Below are positions 58,817 through 64,000 of a stretch of DNA of 64,000 nucleotides, in pieces. The translations under genes were made by a program, and so were the position numbers. Each line of letters starts with the position of its first letter. Positions within the stretch are counted from its first letter, which is position 1. The notes beneath the pieces are model-generated. The model saw nothing but the letters and a program-made list of their open reading frames with translations, did not search any database and was not told the DNA's origin. This DNA is from Halichondria panicea (taxonomy: Eukaryota; Porifera; Demospongiae; Suberitida; Halichondriidae), in NCBI RefSeq assembly GCF_963675165.1, contig NC_087380.1, positions 2,099,803 to 2,163,802 on the forward strand, in the 5' to 3' direction.

Positions 58817-59832
58817 GTCTGTGAAACATAATTGTGGTGCTGTATAGTGGGAAATTTTCACGTGTGAACGTTTTTGCCATATGGCTCAAGAACCCTCAGA
58901 ATAAATGTTCGCAGTTTTCGTTTCAATGCCAAAAAACTATCAATCCCCCATATATACAAACAATGCACAGAGACACTATTTTGCCTTTTGGGATTGTGTG
59001 AAAGTAATTTGCTATCTTGAAAGTATTGAGTTCAAACTTCCTTTTTGGACCATGTGGAAGTAAAAACTTTCGATTCACCTTTTTAAAGCCAACACCCATG
59101 CATCAATAAAATATCCATACGTGGGAGTTTCTCCTAGTTTTGTGTTAGCTAATTAATGGTGCATGTTAGCTAATGGTAGGGTTGTTTTTAGCTGCGGCTA
59201 TTTTTTATATGCGGCCACCTCGCTATTCCGACCAAGCTGCACTTCCCAAGGGTGGCTGGATTAACGAGAGTCCACTAATAACTACTCTTTCACAAATCAT
59301 AAGAAATGGAAAAACAAATCAAATAAAAACGTTGGTAGTGATAACGGATTACAGAACTATAACTATGCCGTACGGTAAAGCTGACTGTGTGTGTCTGTGT
59401 GTGTATTCTAGCTGTAACTGCTCAACTGTTTACTAATGCAACGAAAACTAACATGTACAGTTTTGATAGCCATGTCCATTTGGATTATAATTTGTGGATT
59501 TGCAAAACTAAAGCTTCTTTCGGCTTTAGTTTTGCTTACTTGGAGGCCATTGAAGTCTCAGTTTAGACTCTTGCGTAGCAATATCTGTTAATTTATAGGA
59601 TAGTAGTTGTTTCTGCATGCAGTAAAGCAATAGTTGCAAAAGTTACACTGCCTTGCAATATATCCGTTGCATCAAGTTATTGCATCATGCAATGCTGCAC
59701 ATAGTACATGCCAACTTATAGTCTACCGCGTGCTGTTATTTTATTTTTAGCATTCGTTTCACAGTTATTCATTTCCTATAAATTATACTCAATTCATCAC
59801 TGTGTGCAAACTTGAACTATTCGTTATTACAG
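58817..59832. other. R6 intron, no gene seen
   Basis: Contains gggtggctggattaacgagagtcc near 59250, also near 23990, which looks like the end of a pogo-like MITE. The frame at 59173-59436 covers this debris. Confidence 0.55.
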
Positions 59833-61275
59833 CTGCTGTAACTGCAATGGTCTGTACTGATCTGATGGATCTAGTCAATGGAGGTATTGTTTATGATATG
59901 AAGACCAAAGATAACAGACCAGTGAACACTGTGGCCACCTACACCTGTGACACTGGCTACACTCTCAATGGAAGCAGCACTACCAGGACTTGTGGAAGTG
60001 ATGGAGTGTGGAGTGGATCGGATCCAACGTGTGAAGGTTGGAGGCAACACGTTTACAGTCATGCACTCTGTGTTGAGCAATATTAATATTTCAAGTGTTA
60101 TAACAAGTTGTTTTCACTTGCGTGTATACAGCCATTGAGTGTCTTCCTCTACCGACCATTACCAATGGCATGATCTCCTACTCTCCTGATGTCACCCCTG
60201 ACTATGACCTGGGAACTGAGGCAACCATCACTTGTGAGGCTGGGTTCTATCTTGAGGGTAATGAGGCACGAGTTTGTATGGATGATAATGGAATGGACGC
60301 CATTGGAGTGTGGAGTGGTCAGGAGCCAAGCTGTGTCCGTAAGTTTAGCAATTGTAGTGTGTGTTTTGTGTTTTGCTACAGAACATTTGCCACTATGTTA
60401 GTCATACTGTAATGCATACGTACGTATAGTACTGTGCACCTAGATCTCTGATTGTTTATTGGCAAGACCTATTCATGAACTGTATCATTTCCCCAGTCGC
60501 ACCTCCTCCTGTACGCTCAGTGTTGTTCCAACTCAGACTCACCAACATCAACAACTGTCCTGACTGGGTGGTGAGTGCTAAGAATGTCCTAAAGCTAAAG
60601 TAAACTAACAATTACTTCTCTCTCTACAGGACCAGGATGGGAGGTTAGAAACTGTAACGAATACGTTTGCTGCCGAGGTAGAGAGTCACTGTGGGTGTGG
60701 TTTCTCAAGCATGGTCATGACTGCTCCCCGCTTCCGCTGCTTCCCCGGGTCGGACAGAACTGTCACATTCCGAGCCACTCTAACCGATTCCAAGCTCCTC
60801 ACTCCCATACAAGACTGGATACAAACCAATGGATTCATTCCCATTCAGAATATACTGATTGAGATGGACAAGTCTTGTCAGGTGCAGATATCGAGCCTTG
60901 CAGATACAGAGTGCACCACCAACCAGCCTGTAGCTGCAGCGATCATTTACCTAGCCACTGTGGTTGGTGGAGCGGTGGGAGGAGCGGTGGGGTTGATCCT
61001 TCTGGTGGGCGTTGTTGTCATAGTGATTGCTGTACTGTTGTTGAAGAGTAGGAGACAGAAGATGATCGTTCACAGAACAACAAAGTGAGTGAATCAATAA
61101 TTTTACTAGAGCATTGAAGTGCAAACCCTCGGCATTAATTTGTGATTTGATGTAGTCTACAGCCTCGAATCAAAGCCGTGTGTACATACATGTACATAGG
61201 CCACATGCAGCTTACTCGCTTTTATTCGAAAACGAAACATCAAAAAATAGCTAGCCAACTTTACTTGTTGCGTTG

Positions 61276-62624
61276 GGATAAACACAGTGCTAGCTATCTG
61301 AGTACACACAGAACAACAGACTGACTGACCGACTATATACTATAAAACTCGTGGCGCCGTGGCGCACCTCAGGTTAATTGTGTATCTCTCTACTGCTATT
61401 TCGACGTTTCACCGCTCGTTTAAGTAAGTGAGTGAGTAAGTAAGTTTCTTGCCCAGCATTTACTCCAAGTACAGCCATCTCCAGGACATTCTGCACAGGG
61501 TTTCCAAACGACTACAACCTGGATTACAAAGCGCTTCTTCAGATTTGCGATTGCTTCCACGAGGCAGATGACCTCTCAGTCTCTATTTCTCTTACCTAGA
61601 CAATTCCGCCATCTTTAATGACTCAGCAATTGCGTTGTGGCCAAAATTAATAATAGATAGGCGTGGTTAAGAAACCGTGTGCCTAAAATTCACTGGGTGG
61701 ATGAGTAAGGTGTTGTTGCTTTTCTTCACACTGTTCAGCTCTAGCTCCCTTTCTCTGACAAGCATGCTATATATGCACTGGCTAGATATCATGCTCTTAA
61801 AATGGCTGTCATTTAATACTGATTCACAAATTCAACATATCAAGCAATAATTATTACTCATTATTAGTCCAGAGATATTCTAGAAGATATCTGATTAGTC
61901 CTGTCTTCTCTTCTTGAACTTCTGTACTGCCTCTTGACGTTCCACTTGTACTGAAAAAGAAAGGGAACCCGACTAGAAAAACATTTGCAATGTGAAAAAT
62001 TGCTAGGATTGGCCAGGGGAACCACAAAAAAGCGTGGAAACAAGAAATCCGACGAGAGCATAACTCCAATCCGTTACAACGTCATAAACATGTACAATAC
62101 ATAGTATATAGACTGTGTTCCAGATCCATCTACCAGCTTCCATCCACCACATCATTCCATGCAGGTCACCAGTACGGTCCGTGCATGTTACTACGCATGG
62201 ATGGACTGTGTGTACCTGTGCTCAACACTGCATGTATTAGGAACATTAATTCATCACAAATCATCATGATTATATGCCCGCACATTCCAAAATGGATGTA
62301 TAATAAAAGGATTGGTCATCACCCACCAGTAAAAATTGCGTATTTATATTATATTGGCCGGGAAAACATGGAAAACTACCAGTACATGTGATTGATGTTG
62401 TAACGGATTGGAGTTATGCTCTCGTCGGATTTCTTGTTTCCACGCTTTTTTGTGGTTCCCCTGGCCAATCATAGCAATTTTCACATTGAAATGTTTTTCT
62501 AGTCGGATAAACACAGTGCTAGCTATCTGAGTACACACAGAACAACAGACTGACTGACCGACTATATACTATAAAACTCGTGGCGCCGTGGCGCACCTCG
62601 GGTTAATTATGTATCTCTCTACTG
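61276..62624. mobile_element. Intron insert with 120-bp direct repeats and a nested foldback
   Basis: 61276-61395 and 62505-62624 are near-identical direct repeats (ggataaacacagtgctagct ... tgtatctctctactg). Between them, 61969-62506 is a foldback (ccgactagaaaaacatttgc / ttttctagtcgg) with arms of about 115 bp (ggaaccacaaaaaagcgtgg). Could be a small terminal-repeat retroelement or a tandem duplication disrupted by a MITE. No coding frame. Confidence 0.65.
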
Positions 62625-62664
62625 TTCTGAATTTGTTAACTATATCTACATTTCCCCTCCTCAG

Positions 62665-63043
62665 ACATGACCTACCACCAGTGTCGCTAAAGGGTGTGGT
62701 CAGTACTGGTGAGATACAATCATACGAGATAATGGAAATGGGTCACGAATACGAGGAAGTGTCCAAGTTCCAACGAGCCGTTGGTGGAACACCACCCTTA
62801 CATACAAGTGGCTCCGAAAGCAAGTATGTTATAAAAACTGAGTCATCACCACCCACTCCACCCACTCCACTCACTCCACAACCCTCACAAGCGACTAACG
62901 CTACTGGAAACGATACTGAGTTTACAGCGTGCGTTGCTTACAGCAGTGCACGACCACCCACAGTCGCCCCCCACATCCCACCAGCTTATGAACTAATACC
63001 CAATCCCCTGTATGCTACTGTTGACTATTTGCATATTGTATAA
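62665..63043 (+). other. R6 long cytoplasmic tail
   Basis: SYEIM (YxxM kept), EYEEV, then GGTPPL replaces the EYEII segment; proline stretch, ACVAYSS. Beyond the point where the others stop, it continues PPAYELIPNPLYATVDYLHI-V-stop: YELI, NPLY (NPxY, PTB/endocytic type) and VDYLHI (V-x-Y-x-x-I, fits the ITIM consensus). Confidence 0.8.
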
Positions 63044-63274
63044 TCTTGTCTAATGTTTTTGCTTGCATGCATTTCATTTCATTTTACATGGCATTGTCAT
63101 CAATTTTACGCATCCTTGCTATTTGCATGGACTCTACCCAACAACTGTGGATTATCATGCCATGTCGTTGAATGTGGTGGTTATTAGCCGCTAAGAACTC
63201 ATAGCCTCATCTACCATTTGAAAAGCCGTTCTGGTGACAAAAAGTAAATGTGTGGCCTGGTGGCAGAGGAAGAT

Positions 63275-63450
63275 AGCCAGTGTCAATTAAAATCTGCTTC
63301 CGGATGACTTTAAAATTGCATATCGATCGTCTATTCTTTCTTTGTTACCTCCAACCACAGTGAAGTTTACAAGGGAGGAGGTACTAAAGAAAGATTAGAT
63401 GATAGGAAAATGTCCTCCGGAAGCAGATTTTAACTTTGACCTTGTGACTA
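63275..63450. mobile_element. Short foldback after R6
   Basis: ttaaaatctgcttccggatg and tcctccggaagcagatttta form inverted ends around a hairpin (tctttctttgttacctcc / ggaggtactaaagaaaga). Confidence 0.65.
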
Positions 63451-63480
63451 TCCAGTATCCTGCATATAGCCATCTCTGAT

Positions 63481-63850
63481 TTGAGAGGATGACCCTCGGA
63501 GAGTGGGAGGGGAAAACCAGAGACCACTATATATACGTACCACCCACAGGTATATAGGCAAAACTAGCTGAGCCAGTGCAAAAGTGACGGTTCGCGAGTG
63601 CGAGTACAAATCTAACGGAGGATCATTGAGAACGGAACTGTGTCCCTCCTAGGGATCTTTGGAGTGTGCATTGTAATAAGTTTTGAGTTTCATACCACAT
63701 GACTATTAGAAAACACAGTAATTATATAGCATAACTACAATACTACAAGCTTACACTATATGTAACTTACATATATTGCCAGCCCTTTCTTTCTATGGAT
63801 GAACCCAAACATACTTAATATCATGAGTCAACCAACATCTCTCTTGAGTG
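63481..63850 (+). pseudogene. p85-linked exon relics at the window end
   Basis: 63481-63548 (gatgaccctcggagagtggg) matches 499-566; 63797-63850 (tggatgaacccaaacata ... gagtcaaccaacatctc) matches 830-870. So another unit of the array probably begins here. Confidence 0.6.
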
Positions 63851-64000
63851 TATAGTCGGCTATACTGAGTATCCCTGTCAGCTTCACTTCAGCCCCACTC
63901 TACCGTATACATATACTATTTCTTACCATTTCAACCACTGTACACATATAGCTACAGCTGTTTACTAGTACTTGTGGGTGCATGTGCGTGTGTGTGTGTG

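Larger units (their letters stand above)
57825..63043 (+). pseudogene. R6: receptor with broken N-terminus but intact membrane part and long tail
   Basis: Blocks: 57825-57916 (signal exon), 57989-58369 (Ig-like), sushi 58643-58816, 59833-60036, 60132-60338, juxtamembrane/transmembrane 60497-60570 and 60630-61084, tail 62665-63043. The signal exon lacks 2 bp against its paralogues (ttggtatttgactgg), so the hydrophobic core goes out of frame. The Ig exon has a 1-bp loss at 58168 (ggacgtatcctgat) and a 1-bp gain at about 58297 (agtccaaactggg). From the first sushi on, all exons are in frame. Either a pseudogene with an ungrazed 3' half or a gene using another 5' exon not seen here. Helix: GGAVGGAVGLILLVGVVVIV. 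Confidence 0.65.

Overview
The window reads as nuclear DNA of an early-branching animal, most likely a demosponge of the Amphimedon type. It is AT-rich, with very short GT-AG introns, many small terminal-inverted-repeat elements, and sushi/Ig-like receptor genes in tandem. The species call is inference from style. No rRNA, tRNA, operon or bacterial gene is seen. All coding signal is on the + strand except one recombinase relic.

Main content: six tandem paralogous receptor genes, R1 (2835-14260), R2 (15601-25891), R3 (30847-38595), R4 (39894-45570), R5 (47299-51919) and R6 (57825-63043). The ancestral plan is: a signal-peptide exon starting MKKLQ; an Ig-like exon (YLSLGST...GxYCC); a variable run of single-exon sushi (CCP) domains; sometimes a second Ig-like exon; a cysteine-rich juxtamembrane domain over two exons; a glycine/valine-rich transmembrane helix; and one cytoplasmic-tail exon. 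Nearly every ectodomain exon is phase 1-1, so exons can be skipped or shuffled without a frame change. My splice models for R1-R5 each sum to a multiple of three (1886, 2079, 1581, 1186 and 1067 residues), but for R1 and R2 only if damaged exons are skipped.

The tails carry conserved tyrosine motifs. Between the receptors lie decayed copies of the 3' end of a second gene, whose C-terminus matches the C-terminal SH2 domain of PI3-kinase p85 (FLVR-type motif, GYGFASP, stop just after the SH2 fold). p85 SH2 domains bind phospho-YxxM, and a YxxM motif (YEMM, YDMM or YEIM) is kept in all five receptor tails. The duplicated block was therefore apparently [p85 3' end + receptor].

The genes have diverged by exon traffic. 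R2 has a 512-bp two-sushi tandem array. R3 has two calcium-binding-type EGF exons. R4 lost the first Ig and the juxtamembrane domain, gained four Ig-like exons and swapped its transmembrane exon. R5 gained an Eph-receptor-like cysteine-rich exon plus fibronectin III domains and seems to be secreted. R6 is frameshifted at the 5' end but keeps a longer tail with an ITIM-like VDYLHI.

Introns and spacers hold inverted-repeat elements (9.6-10.4, 27.0-28.0, 32.7-33.6 and 61.97-62.5 kb), MITEs with visible target duplications, two truncated LINEs, a TIR element with a 9-bp target duplication split by a LINE, and a Crypton-like tyrosine recombinase relic. Overall this looks like a fast-evolving receptor cluster, plausibly for immune or self/non-self recognition; that function is inference.
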